64,000 nt of DNA from Pelomonas sp. Root405. Its GTDB lineage: Bacteria; Pseudomonadota; Gammaproteobacteria; Burkholderiales; Burkholderiaceae_C. The notes below the pieces were generated by a model. The model did not search any database, was not told the DNA's origin, and saw only the letters and a list, made by a program, of their open reading frames with translations. The stretch covers positions 620,058-684,057 of the forward strand of contig NZ_LMDU01000011.1 in NCBI RefSeq assembly GCF_001425165.1. Direction: 5' to 3'. Below are positions 9,352 through 17,452 of the stretch, piece by piece. A program made the translations under genes and the position numbers. Each line of letters starts with the position of its first letter. Position 1 is the first letter of the stretch.

Positions 9352-10203
9352 TCAATGCCGCCGTGCGCCACGCGCGCTGATCGAGCCCATGCCCGACACC
9401 GAGCGCTGCACCGCGGGGTTGCCGTAGTAATCGACCGAGCCGATGCCGGAGATGTGGGCCGCCAGGTCGTCGGTGACCCACAGGGCCACGTTGCCGATGC
9501 CGCTGACGTTGACGCGGGCCCGCTGGGCCTGCAGGCGCTCGGCCGAGACCTTGCCCTTGCCGGAGATCTGCAGCGCAAGGTCATCCACGCGCCCCCCCAG
9601 CCGGCCGTCGCCTGCGCCCGAGATCGCAAAGGTGATCTGGCGCGCGTCCAGCTGGTCCAGCCGCGCCACGCCTGCGCCGCTGATGCTGAGCAGCAGCTGG
9701 TCGCAGCGCAGCGGCCCGGGCGCGTGCACGTCGCTCGCGCCGGTCAGCGAAAGCTGGCGCAGCTCGCGCATTTCCACCTGCACGAACAGCTTGCTGCTGT
9801 GCCAGAACTTCCAGCCACCGGCCGGGCGGATGACGAGCTGACGGTCGACCAGTTCGACTTCGACGCTCTTGAGCACCTCCTCGTCGCCGGCGATGAAGGC
9901 TTGATCCCGGTCGCCCTGCACGAGAACAACGCGCGCCGCGCCGGCCAGCTCCAGGCGGTCGAACGGGCCGGGCGCATAGACCCTGCCCTCGCCGGCCGGC
10001 GGCAGAGGCGGCGCGGGGCGGACCACCGGCGCAGGGTGAGGCAGCGGCAGCGGTCGCGGTTGCAAATGGGGCCGGGGTGGTGAGGCCGGTTGCGCCGGCT
10101 GGGCCGACGGCGCGGCCGGCGCAGCGGCTGCGGGCGGCGCGGGCTGGGCGCCGGCCAGGCCCGTCGCCAGCAGCAGCACCGGCAAAAGGCGCATCAGCGT
10201 CAT
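9352..10203 (-). CDS. DUF2807 (GIN-type auto-adhesin-like) exported protein
   Basis: The 283-residue product starts with a signal peptide (MRLLPVLLLATGLAGAQ, preceded by MTL) and a linker of about 50 residues made almost only of Pro, Ala and Gln/Arg. Then comes a DUF2807 beta-helix with regular repeats such as LSISGAGVARLDQL, ISGAGDGRLGG, ISGKGKVSAERL and VSGIGNVALWV. Proteins of this kind are predicted to be envelope-located with unknown function. The ATG overlaps the stop of the upstream response-regulator gene (ATGA), making it the third gene of a kinase-regulator-target operon. An upstream start is rejected because it would run through the regulator gene. Confidence 0.85.
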   Translation of the reverse strand: MTLMRLLPVLLLATGLAGAQPAPPAAAAPAAPSAQPAQPASPPRPHLQPRPLPLPHPAPVVRPAPPLPPAGEGRVYAPGPFDRLELAGAARVVLVQGDRDQAFIAGDEEVLKSVEVELVDRQLVIRPAGGWKFWHSSKLFVQVEMRELRQLSLTGASDVHAPGPLRCDQLLLSISGAGVARLDQLDARQITFAISGAGDGRLGGRVDDLALQISGKGKVSAERLQAQRARVNVSGIGNVALWVTDDLAAHISGIGSVDYYGNPAVQRSVSGMGSISARGARRH

Positions 10204-10943
10204 AGCGACTGCTCCCTCAGCATCTTGGACACCTCGCGGTTGGCCGTGATGCGCGTGCCGTCGCGCAGCTGCACGACCAGCTGCGAGTTCTCGTCGGGCG
10301 TCATGCTGTCGACGAAGTCCAGGTTGACGATGCAGCCCCGCTGCACGCGCAGGAAGCGCGCGGGGTCCAGCCGGGACTCGAAGTCCGCAATCGGCAGGCG
10401 CACCAGGAAGCTGCGGCCCTTGGCCGTGATAGCGGTGTACTTGTTGTCCGAGCGCAGGCACTCGATGTCGCTGATCTGCAGCGGAAAGATCTTGCCCTGG
10501 TCACGCACCAGCAGCCGCGTCAGCGGTGCGTCATGCGGGGCGCCCAGCGCCTGCGCGACGTCCGCGGTGCTGGGTGCGGCATCGCGCAGCGCATGTTGCA
10601 CGGCCTCGTCGAAGCGCTCGCGCGAGAAGGGCTTGAGCAGGTAGTCCACCGCGTGCAGCTCGAAGGCGGTCAGCGCATGCTGGTCATACGCCGTCGTGAA
10701 GATGATGCGCGGCTGGTGCGCATCGCCCTGCAGCGCCTGCACCACCTGCAGGCCGGTCAGGCCGGGCATCTGGATGTCGGTCAGCACCAGGCCGGGCTTG
10801 AGCGCGCGGATCTTGGCCAGCGCGTCGTCGCCGTCCTCACAGACGGCAACCAGCTGCAGGCCCGGCGTGGCCTTGACCCAATCGGCCAGCGCGTCGGCAG
10901 CCAGGTGTTCGTCTTCGGCGATGAGGACAGTGGTCATGTTCAT
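10200..10943 (-). CDS. LytTR-family response regulator
   Basis: The 247-residue protein is a transcription regulator with an N-terminal receiver domain (residues 4-120; phosphoacceptor Asp56 in VLTDIQMPG, conserved Thr in IIFTTAYD, Lys in YLLKPFSRE) and a C-terminal LytTR DNA-binding domain (SDIECLRSDNKYTAI, FLRVQRGCIVNLDFV). It is the AlgR/LytR type that pairs with LytS-like kinases. Its ATG overlaps the kinase stop (ATGA), so the pair is co-translated. The gene downstream (DUF2807) also overlaps by 4 bases, suggesting that all three belong to one envelope-related response. Confidence 0.93.
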   Translation of the reverse strand: MNMTTVLIAEDEHLAADALADWVKATPGLQLVAVCEDGDDALAKIRALKPGLVLTDIQMPGLTGLQVVQALQGDAHQPRIIFTTAYDQHALTAFELHAVDYLLKPFSRERFDEAVQHALRDAAPSTADVAQALGAPHDAPLTRLLVRDQGKIFPLQISDIECLRSDNKYTAITAKGRSFLVRLPIADFESRLDPARFLRVQRGCIVNLDFVDSMTPDENSQLVVQLRDGTRITANREVSKMLREQSL

Positions 10944-12031
10944 GTCTGCGGGATAAACAAATCGACGCGAAAGCCCGCGCCGGGGGCGGTGTGGATGCGC
11001 AGGCGCGCCTGGCCGTTGTAGTCCAGCGCAAAGCGCTTTTTGAGCGCCGCCAGGCCCACGCCGCGGCGCTGGCCGGGCTGGGGTTCCAGCGCCTCGGGCT
11101 CGCAGCCCGGGCCATCGTCGGCCACGGCCAGGTCCAGCCCCTGGTTGAGCGCATTGCGGCGCGCGCTGATCGTCACGCGGCCCCCGCCCTTGCGCGGCGC
11201 CACGGCGTGCAGGATGGAGTTCTCGACCAGCGGCTGGAGTGTGAGCGGCGGCAACTCGTCGGCCAGCACGCGCTCCTCCAGGTCCCAGTCCACGCGCAGC
11301 CGCGTGCCCAGGCGCAGGGCTTCCAGCGCAAGGTAGTCGCGCAGGAAGTCGATCTCGTCGGACAGCATCACGCGGTCCTCGGCGCCGCGCTTGGTGTCCA
11401 GCACATAACGCAGCATGGACGAGAACTTCAGCAGCGCGGCCTCGGCGGCGGCCGGGTCCTTTCGCGTCAGTGCGATCAGCGAGTTCAGCGTGTTGAACAG
11501 GAAATGCGGGTTGAGCTTGCCGCTGATGGCCGACAGCTCGGCCTTGGCCAGTGCGCTCTCCGCCTGGGCCGTGGCCACCGCCGCCGCGCGCGCCGCGCGC
11601 GCCTGCAGCACGGCCGTGAAGGCGGTGGCAATGGCGGCGTACACCACCACCCCCCACACCGAGCGCCACAGCAGCCCGGCCAGCAGCACGGCGCCGGCAT
11701 GGTCGGTGCCGAACAGCACGGCGTTGACGGCGAACTCCCCCACCTGCCACAGCGCCGAGAACGACAGCGCCGCGATCCAGTGCGCCAGCGCGGCGGCGGC
11801 CGGGCCGGCATCACTGCCATGCAGCAGGCGAGCCACCGGCCACACGGCGATACCCAGCAACATCGGCGCCCACAGCATGGTCGTGGCCTGGTAGACGGCC
11901 AGCCAGAACGGATCCAGCCCGCGATCGAACTCGCTGCCGGCCAGCACGAACAGGCACCAGGCCAGCGCGCAGCCACCGGCGTACGCCAACCAGAGGCGGC
12001 GGTTGCTGTGGCGGTGGCTGGGCGGGTTCAT
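10940..12031 (-). CDS. LytS/AlgZ-type sensor histidine kinase
   Basis: The 363-residue kinase has an N-terminal membrane region with four or five hydrophobic segments (about residues 12-140), no extracellular domain of note, and a His_kinase domain of the LytS type with phosphoacceptor His176 in NPHFLFNTLNSL. The ATP-binding part is visible as LQPLVENSILHA and DDGPG with GVGLAALKKRF. The AAVATAQAESALAKAEL stretch is a short coiled coil linking membrane and catalytic parts. It should phosphorylate the LytTR regulator encoded immediately downstream. The input signal is not evident. Confidence 0.92.
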   Translation of the reverse strand: MNPPSHRHSNRRLWLAYAGGCALAWCLFVLAGSEFDRGLDPFWLAVYQATTMLWAPMLLGIAVWPVARLLHGSDAGPAAAALAHWIAALSFSALWQVGEFAVNAVLFGTDHAGAVLLAGLLWRSVWGVVVYAAIATAFTAVLQARAARAAAVATAQAESALAKAELSAISGKLNPHFLFNTLNSLIALTRKDPAAAEAALLKFSSMLRYVLDTKRGAEDRVMLSDEIDFLRDYLALEALRLGTRLRVDWDLEERVLADELPPLTLQPLVENSILHAVAPRKGGGRVTISARRNALNQGLDLAVADDGPGCEPEALEPQPGQRRGVGLAALKKRFALDYNGQARLRIHTAPGAGFRVDLFIPQT

Positions 12032-12187
12032 GGCTTCATCTTAGGGAGGGCAGCCAGCCTGGTGACGGGCGGGGAGACGAAGTGCAGGCCCTAGGGTGCG
12101 GGATGCGGTCTGCGGGGTGTTGCTGACGAATTGGGACAGGTCGCTCGGCATAATTCGCCCCTTCCCCATCGAATTCAGGCGAGCGTC

Positions 12188-12751
12188 ATGGCCAGCGTCA
12201 ACAAAGTCATCCTCATCGGCAACGTCGGCAAGGACCCCGAGGTCCGCTACAACCCCAGCGGCGGCGCCTGGGTCACCCTCAGCCTGGCGACGACCCGCAA
12301 CTGGAAGAACCGCGAGACCGGCGAGCGCCAGGAAGAGACCGAATGGCACCGCGTCGTCTTCAACGACCGCCTCGCCGAGATCGTCGGCGAGTACGTCAAG
12401 AAGGGCCGCCCTCTCTACGTCGAAGGCCGCCTCAAGACCCGCAAGTGGCAGGACAAGGAAGGCAAGGACACCTACACGACGGAAATCATTGCCCAGGAAA
12501 TGCAACTCCTCGGCGGCCGTGACGGCCAGGGCGGTGGGGATGAAGGCGGCGGGGGCGGATACGCCCGTGGTGGTGCTGGCGCTGGCGGTGGTGGCGGCGG
12601 CTACGGTCGCGGCGATGACGAGGGCGGTGGCGGTGCCCGTCCAGCGGCGCGTCCGGCAGCGGCTCAGCGCCCGGCGCCTCCGCGTGCGCCGGCTGCGGCG
12701 CCCAAGGCGTCAACGGGGTTCGATGATATGGATGACGATATTCCGTTCTAA
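12188..12751 (+). CDS. ssb: Single-stranded DNA-binding protein
   Basis: The 187-residue SSB coats single-stranded DNA in replication and repair. The OB fold occupies residues 1-110 ([47 protein letters not shown]). A linker of about 60 residues rich in Gly, Arg, Ala and Pro follows, and the acidic tip DDDIPF is the usual docking peptide for partner proteins. I place the start at MASVNKV, as in the family; an upstream in-frame codon would add 19 unrelated residues. It is divergent from the kinase gene and ended by a strong terminator. Confidence 0.97.
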   Translation: MASVNKVILIGNVGKDPEVRYNPSGGAWVTLSLATTRNWKNRETGERQEETEWHRVVFNDRLAEIVGEYVKKGRPLYVEGRLKTRKWQDKEGKDTYTTEIIAQEMQLLGGRDGQGGGDEGGGGGYARGGAGAGGGGGGYGRGDDEGGGGARPAARPAAAQRPAPPRAPAAAPKASTGFDDMDDDIPF

Positions 12752-12773
12752 AACGGACTTCACGCGAACAACG

Positions 12774-12805
12774 GGCCCGTGGTGTGAAACGCCACGGGCC
12801 TTTTT
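12774..12805 (+). terminator. Rho-independent terminator after ssb
   Basis: An 11-bp stem (GGCCCGTGGTG / CGCCACGGGCC, one G-T pair) with a short TGAAA loop is followed by TTTTT. It is 22 bases past the ssb stop. The remaining 200 bases up to the next gene hold no recognisable element other than a ribosome-binding site at the end. Confidence 0.92.
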
Positions 12806-13010
12806 GTTTGCTCCCTGCTCGCACGGCATTGGTGACCTGCACGCAGAGTTCGTAGCAGTCCCGGCGGTGTCGCGGGATCAGTACTTGGCGGCCAGGTGCA
12901 TGCCAATAGCGCTTTGAACCCGTGGCGGCTTTGTTACGACGCTTCCCACAAAAATATCTGCTTTTCGATAACAATCTTTCCTGAGAAATCGAGAGAGTCT
13001 AAGGAAGGCG

Positions 13011-13385
13011 ATGCAAATCAGTCCCGCGATGGAAGTCGACCGCAGCCATGTGCTTGGCAAAGCCACGCAGCGCGCAGCCGAGGCCTTGGGCTTGAATGGC
13101 CGTACGCTGGCGCAAGTCGTCGGGTTCAGCGAGCCGACCGTGTCCCGCATCTTGCGGGGCGAACGCGGCATTGACCCCGCCTCCAAGGAGGGCCAGCTCA
13201 GCCTGATGCTGGTGCGCGTGTTCCGTTCACTTGACGCACTGGTTGGCGGAGATGCGGCCAAGCGTCAGACCTGGATGACGTCGCACAACGCCGCTCTCAA
13301 CGGCGTGCCCGCAGCACTCATCGTGACGGCCGAGGGGCTAGCGCGCACCTTGGCCTATCTGGACGGCATGCGCGCCCCAATCTGA
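13011..13385 (+). CDS. Xre/MbcA/ParS-type antitoxin
   Basis: The 124-residue protein should neutralise the RES toxin encoded next to it and repress its own operon. Residues 18-60 form a Cro/Xre-like helix-turn-helix (LAQVVGFSEPTVSRIL). The C-terminal half is the MbcA/ParS/Xre toxin-binding domain (TWMTSHNAALNG, PAALIVTAEGLARTLAYLD). An AAGGAAGG ribosome-binding site precedes the ATG. The stop overlaps the toxin start by one base (TGATG). The pair and its gene order match the Xre-RES class of type II modules. Confidence 0.93.
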   Translation: MQISPAMEVDRSHVLGKATQRAAEALGLNGRTLAQVVGFSEPTVSRILRGERGIDPASKEGQLSLMLVRVFRSLDALVGGDAAKRQTWMTSHNAALNGVPAALIVTAEGLARTLAYLDGMRAPI

Positions 13386-14110
13386 TGACAACCGGACCGG
13401 CAGAAGCACCGTTTGCTTGGGACGCTGATTGGTTCCAGCGTTGCGCACCGGCGGAAATGACGGCTTGGCGCGGCGTCGAACGCCAGGCGCAAGTCGCCAC
13501 TTGGCGACTTGTCGACTCGGGCGCGGAGCACGACGCGCTAGAGGAAATGCTGGAAGCGTCGAAGCCCCCGCTGCCCGAAGGCTGCGAGGGGCTGCACTAC
13601 CTGCTCTTTACGCCGTTTCGGTACACCTCCCCCTATCCGTCGCGCTTCCGGCGGCCCAACGAAGCAGGCATCTGGTACGGCGCCGCATCGGTTGAGACCG
13701 TCTGCGCTGAGTTGGCCTATTGGCGTCACCGCTTCATTCTGGATTCGGCAGGCTTGGCCAAAGATGCCAGCGGACTGCTGACCTTGCACACCCTGTTTCA
13801 GACCCACATCCATGGTTTGGCCATGAACCTGACCGAACCACCCTGGCACGCAGGACGCGCGCGGTGGATAGATGGCGCCGACTACAGCGGCACGCAGGCG
13901 GTCGCCGCCGAAGCGCGCGTTCATGGCATCGAATGGATTCGCTATGAGTCGGTGCGCTGCCCCGGGACGCACTGCGCTGCGGTTGTGAGCCCGCGCGCGC
14001 TGCGCACCGCCCCGCCCTACGATCTGCAGGAATGGATTTGCAGCGCAACCCGCAGCCGCGTCATCGTTACCCACAAGGACAGCGGTTCGACCTATAGCTG
14101 GGACTTTTAG
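13385..14110 (+). CDS. RES-domain toxin
   Basis: The 241-residue protein carries a RES domain. Characterised members (for example Pseudomonas Res and mycobacterial MbcT) break down NAD+ and stop growth. Visible family features are the FRYTSPYPSRFRR block with the conserved Arg, the GIWYGAASVETVCAELAYWR block with the central Tyr/Glu, and a late SVRCPGTHCAAVVSPRAL block. At 241 residues it is of normal length for the longer RES subtype. It is translated from the same transcript as the antitoxin. No damage is seen, so the module should be functional. Confidence 0.93.
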   Translation: MTTGPAEAPFAWDADWFQRCAPAEMTAWRGVERQAQVATWRLVDSGAEHDALEEMLEASKPPLPEGCEGLHYLLFTPFRYTSPYPSRFRRPNEAGIWYGAASVETVCAELAYWRHRFILDSAGLAKDASGLLTLHTLFQTHIHGLAMNLTEPPWHAGRARWIDGADYSGTQAVAAEARVHGIEWIRYESVRCPGTHCAAVVSPRALRTAPPYDLQEWICSATRSRVIVTHKDSGSTYSWDF

Positions 14111-14258
14111 CATTCGCAGCAGCAGATACGCTCGTGCAGCCGCCGGAGTCACCGGTCTGCGTGTCGTAGATGAAGCCCGCGTTCAGCTATGGGCGGGCCG
14201 TGACGAAGTCTTCATCAGCGGGTCATGTTCGCAAGAACGGCGCGCCTGATTAGTTGGC

Positions 14259-14340
14259 AGCCGCCGGCCGATATGGAAACTGAGCACCCGGGCCAGTCGA
14301 CAGTCTCCCGCGTCGTGCACTCGCGAGGCGCACGCACCGA
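14259..14340 (-). pseudogene. Fragment of the NTF2-like gene (copy A)
   Basis: About 80 bases resemble the 3' end of the intact NTF2-like gene around 16815-16900 (shared GCCGGCCGAT and CTGAGCACCCG blocks). The reading frame is lost. It is the most decayed of three copies and lies just left of the IS21-like repeats. The rest of 14111-14480 has no gene. Confidence 0.45.
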
Positions 14341-14354
14341 GTGGCGAGTCTTGG

Positions 14355-14449
14355 GGACATTGCGTGTTCCACCCGATCGCGGACACCGTTCCGCTCTGAT
14401 GGCGGACAGTATTCCGCGGTGATGGCGGACACCGTTCCACGCTGATCGC
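14355..14449. repeat. Tandem 23-bp repeats of IS21-like terminal type
   Basis: Three consecutive 23-bp units start at 14381, 14404 and 14427, each of the form GGACAccgTTCCrcnnTGATsGC, and a fourth, 26-bp unit precedes them at 14355. Imperfect repeats of this pattern are found at the ends of IS21-family elements, where the transposase binds. No istA or istB gene is present, so this looks like a solo end left after deletion. It sits exactly where AbiEi copy A loses its first 32 codons. Confidence 0.6.
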
Positions 14450-14463
14450 ACCCGCAATCCCAG

Positions 14464-14790
14464 CGCGTACGCTGTCGCGCATGACGGCCAGAGGCCACAT
14501 CCGCCGCGTTTGCCGTGGGCTATGCGCCTGCGCGAACAGCCCGCCGAGCGTGCATCAGTCTGCCATCGAGGTAAGCGAGCTCGCGTCAAGGGCCTTGGTG
14601 GTAGGGCTGGATGTCGCAATTGAAGCGCTGTGCGAGGCTAGGACTAAGCGAAAGTTGACGATGGACGAGTTGTGGCGCTTCACCCAGTTCAACCGCATGA
14701 CCCATATGCTGCGACCGTACCTCGGCACGCTGGCAGCGCCGTGCGCGCCGATCGCTCGGCATAGGTGCTGGCTCGGCGGGCCACTCTGTG
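14464..14790 (+). pseudogene. AbiEi-like antitoxin, broken copy A
   Basis: This stretch is a degenerate copy of the intact AbiEi gene at 15865-16473. It begins at the equivalent of codon 33 (MTARGHIRRVCRGL versus MTASGHIRRVGRGL), then an internal stretch of about 240 bases is missing: SRAL is joined directly to VGLDVAIEAL. The end matches again (MDELWRFTQFNRMTHMLRPYL). Beyond the end, the first 40 bases of the AbiEii-like toxin copy are also recognisable. The start has been replaced by IS21-like repeats. Not expected to be functional. Confidence 0.8.
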
Positions 14791-14924
14791 CTGAAGGGCA
14801 CGCAGCTGTTTGTGCCTGGTACGACTGTAGTGACAGACCCGTTTTGGTCTCAGGCCCGTTGGCATTCAAGAACAGGCAGCCGCCCGCTCGGCAGCCCACA
14901 GTTCCCCGCGACCGGGACGCAGTG

Positions 14925-15380
14925 CTAGCTCGGATGCAAGCTCAGCGAGATTCGTTTTCCGTCAGTCAGCGTGGGTGGGCACTCGCCACGACGACCAGCG
15001 TAAGAGCCAATGGCGCTCACTGTTTGCGAGATGTAGCCGGGTGCCGAGACGGTGAAGGCTTGTTCTCCCGCCGACGCCGAGAAGCCGCACGGCAGCGTGC
15101 ATTCCAGCGTGTTGCCGACCACTCTGACATTGAGCGACTGCTGGCTCAGCAACTCCAGCGGGACGCGTGAGCCACCGACCGTGATGTCGCTCAGTACAAC
15201 CACAGGGATTGATGCAGCGGTGGCGGCATTCTGGACCGAGGCAAGGATGAGCGACGGCCCGTCGCTCAGGACAATGGCCGGACAACCCACGGATTCACGA
15301 TCATCACCCCCGCCACCGCAAGCGGTCAGGCCGAGCAGCAAACTAGCCATTGCAAATGACAGGACGGGGACTTGGCGCAT
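14925..15380 (-). CDS. Putative lipoprotein of unknown function
   Basis: The 151-residue protein begins with a signal peptide ending in the lipobox LTAC, followed by a GGGG spacer, so it should be lipidated at Cys21 and anchored in the envelope. The mature part has two cysteine pairs and a beta-rich pattern (SLNVRVVGNTLECTLPCGF, AFTVSAPGYISQTVSAIGSY), reminiscent of a small Ig-like or carboxypeptidase-regulatory fold, but no family is recognised. It sits between two copies of the AbiEi/NTF2 segment and may have arrived with that rearrangement. No clear ribosome-binding site was seen. Confidence 0.6.
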   Translation of the reverse strand: MRQVPVLSFAMASLLLGLTACGGGGDDRESVGCPAIVLSDGPSLILASVQNAATAASIPVVVLSDITVGGSRVPLELLSQQSLNVRVVGNTLECTLPCGFSASAGEQAFTVSAPGYISQTVSAIGSYAGRRGECPPTLTDGKRISLSLHPS

Positions 15381-15508
15381 GAAAGGGGGACCCTGCGCCG
15401 AGGAGGTAGCGCTCAGCCTAACGATTCAGATGGGCGGGCATGTTAGCCAATACCTGCCCAGTCACCGGGCCGCTCAGGCTAAATGACGCTTCCAACTCAA
15501 AGCCCAGC

Positions 15509-15790
15509 CTAGGGTGCCTTTTGTCGGGTCGGCCGGTGCTCAAAACTCAACACCCGCCAGCCGCCATCCGCCGGCCTCGCGCTTCCACAGGTGCACGAAC
15601 TTCGCCTCCGCGGAGCCCGGTTAGCACGTCTTGGCAAGACATGTCGGCCCATCTGCACGGCGCCATAGCCTTGCATCGGATAGACCTCCAGGCTGTCGGG
15701 CATCAGGGTGCGGATGACTCTGCTTCATGGCCTCGCCAACACTGGCGCCGGTTTTGCCATGAAAGAACTCGGCGCCCTCGTGAGGAGGTC
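15509..15790 (-). pseudogene. NTF2-like protein, broken copy B
   Basis: This region is homologous to codons 50-170 of the intact NTF2-like gene at 16801-17319. The block LEVYPMQGYGAVQMGRHV is conserved, and a GASFGEA-equivalent block lies near 15750. It is split by frameshifts after GRHV and around 15720, and the 5' part including the signal peptide is missing, replaced by the promoter of AbiEi. It is a relic of a duplication. Confidence 0.75.
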
Positions 15791-15817
15791 AAAGTGGCAA
15801 GTCCGGATGTCATGATC

Positions 15818-15845
15818 GTGCACTACTTCCACACAAGTAGTGCAC
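15818..15845. promoter_or_regulatory. Perfect inverted repeat upstream of AbiEi
   Basis: An 11-bp perfect inverted repeat (GTGCACTACTT / AAGTAGTGCAC) with a 6-base spacer ends 19 bases before the AbiEi start. AbiEi antitoxins bind inverted repeats in their own promoters, so an operator is the likely role. A run of six T directly follows, so on sequence alone it could also act as a terminator on the plus strand, but no plus-strand gene upstream needs one. Confidence 0.6.
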
Positions 15846-15864
15846 TTTTTTACCATTCCGTCCC

Positions 15865-16473
15865 ATGTCAGCCCAAAGCCGCGCCACCAAGCTGCTGCGC
15901 CTCGCTGCAAAGCAGCCGGCGCTGTCCTCCCGCGAGCTGAACGAGGCGGGGATTCCGGCGCGCACGCTCTCACGCATGACGGCCAGTGGCCATATCCGGC
16001 GCGTCGGCCGTGGGCTCTACGCCGGCACGGACACCCCGCCGAGCGCGCATCAATCTGCCATCGAGGTAACCAAGCTCGCGCCCAGGGCCGTGCTCTGCCT
16101 GCTCTCCGCGCTGGAGATTCATGGCATCGGCGTGCAGGCCCCCTTCGAGGTCTGGATCGCGCTGCCGGCCGGCACCCACGCACCCAAGGGCAGCACGGCA
16201 GTCCTGCGCATCACGCGCCTGTCTGGTGCCGCCTTCACCGACGGCATAGAGACCCACGTGCTCGACGGTGCGCCGGTGCGCGTCTACTCCCTCGCCAAGA
16301 CCATCACCGACTGTTTCAAGCTGCGCGGCAAGGTGGGGCTGGATGTCGCACTCGAAGCGCTGCGCGAGGCGTGGACCGAGCGCAAGGTGACGATGGACGA
16401 GCTGTGGCGCTTTGCCCAGATCAACCGCATGACCAACGTGATGCGGCCGTATCTGGAGGCGCTGGCGGCGTGA
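15865..16473 (+). CDS. AbiEi-family antitoxin / transcriptional regulator
   Basis: The 202-residue protein has the AbiEi layout: an N-terminal winged helix (about residues 5-55, LLRLAAKQPALSSRELNEAG, SRMTASGHIRRVGRGLY) and a C-terminal antitoxin domain (SLAKTITDCFKLRGKVGLDVALEALREAW, MDELWRFAQINRMTNVMRPYLEAL). In type IV abortive-infection modules it represses its operon and counteracts the nucleotidyltransferase AbiEii. Here the cognate toxin gene that overlaps its stop (GTGA) is a remnant, so this is an orphan antitoxin. A perfect inverted repeat lies just upstream. Confidence 0.88.
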   Translation: MSAQSRATKLLRLAAKQPALSSRELNEAGIPARTLSRMTASGHIRRVGRGLYAGTDTPPSAHQSAIEVTKLAPRAVLCLLSALEIHGIGVQAPFEVWIALPAGTHAPKGSTAVLRITRLSGAAFTDGIETHVLDGAPVRVYSLAKTITDCFKLRGKVGLDVALEALREAWTERKVTMDELWRFAQINRMTNVMRPYLEALAA

Positions 16474-16691
16474 GCGCTGATCGCTCGGCATCGGTGCTGG
16501 CCCGGCTGCTGAACCGGTCGCGCAGCAAGGGCGAAAACTTCAACCTGCCCCTTTCGAGTTGACGCCCTACTTCGGCACCGATCCCGCGAAGATGAAGCAA
16601 TGGCGCGCCTTCCTGTCCAAGGCTGCGCTCGAGGACCAAGCGCTGGCGGACGTCACGGCATTGCTCGGCGAATTCCTGCTTCTACCGAGCC
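16470..16691 (+). pseudogene. AbiEii-like toxin, internal deletion remnant
   Basis: A GTG overlapping the AbiEi stop opens a frame reading SVLARLLNRSRSKGENFNL, the usual N-terminus of AbiEii-type nucleotidyltransferases, and it stops after about 30 codons. Immediately after, in another frame, comes GTDPAKMKQWRAFLSKAAL and LLGEFLL, the usual C-terminus. The whole catalytic core with the GS..D nucleotidyltransferase motif is missing. The toxin is therefore inactive. Bases 16692-16800 show nothing recognisable. Confidence 0.8.
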
Positions 16692-16800
16692 GCAGCAGAG
16701 AGTTCTCGAATCGGAGCAGTCTGGCATCCTGCTGCAGGCCAGTGGACGGAGCGCTGATGGGTCTTGGCTCGCCGAGCTGGCGACCCACGCTGCCCTGGAC

Positions 16801-17319
16801 TCAAGGCGCCCTGGCCGCCGCCGGCCGATGGTCAAAGCTGAGCACCCGCGCTAAGCGCCACCCGCCCGCCTCACGCTTCCACAGGTGCACGAACTTCGCC
16901 TCCTCGGAGCCCGGTTCGCCCTGCTTGGCAAACACATGCCGCCCCATCTGCACGGCGCCGTAGCCCTGCATGGGATAGACCTCCAGGCTCCCGGGGACCA
17001 GCGTGCGCGTGACGCCGTTGTCGCGGGGGCAGGACTTCATGACCTTCACGGCCTCACCAAAACTGGCGCCGGTTTTGTCGTGATAGAACTCGGCGTCGTC
17101 CGTGAAAAGCCTTCTGAACTTGGCCGCGTCACAGGTGACGAAAGCGGCTTCGAACAACGCGGCGTCCATGCCTGCAAGTTCGTCATGGAGCGGCCCCGAC
17201 CGGGCCGTGTCCTGCGCAAAGCAGGGCGTGGCCAAGGCGGCGAGGCACATCCCGGCCAACATCTGGCGTGAACGCGAGCGCATCGCTTGAACGGGGCGCT
17301 CGATGGAAATGGGCGGCAT
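16801..17319 (-). CDS. Exported NTF2-like (DUF4440/SnoaL-like) protein
   Basis: The 172-residue protein has a signal peptide ending TPCFA|QD and an NTF2-like fold with the typical order: FVTCDAAKFRRLFTDDAEFYHD, a central helix, LEVYPMQGYGAVQMGRHVF, and the final strands KFVHLWKREAGGWRLARVLSFDH. Such domains are found in small-molecule isomerases or binding proteins; no catalytic residue identifies the activity. The ATG at 17319 has AAGGAG 6 bases before it. It is the intact member of three copies in the area (others at 14259-14340 and 15509-15790). Confidence 0.85.
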   Translation of the reverse strand: MPPISIERPVQAMRSRSRQMLAGMCLAALATPCFAQDTARSGPLHDELAGMDAALFEAAFVTCDAAKFRRLFTDDAEFYHDKTGASFGEAVKVMKSCPRDNGVTRTLVPGSLEVYPMQGYGAVQMGRHVFAKQGEPGSEEAKFVHLWKREAGGWRLARVLSFDHRPAAARAP

Positions 17320-17452
17320 GGCGGCTCCTTGCAAAGCTGAATATGCCGGGCAGTTTGCAAAGCGCGCCGCGGCGCGGCCAGCAGCAGGCGACGAAGCGCG
17401 TGGGCCAACGGACGAGCCGAAGCGCTGGCCGACAGGCCGCGCGCCCCAGTGC

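Noticed and set aside
10200-11750. A 516-codon frame joining the LytTR regulator to an upstream extension
   Set aside because: The extension lies inside the kinase gene in another frame; the regulator starts at 10943 with the usual receiver N-terminus.
14355-14449. Tandem repeats as a small CRISPR array
   Set aside because: Units are directly adjacent without spacers and match IS21-type ends.
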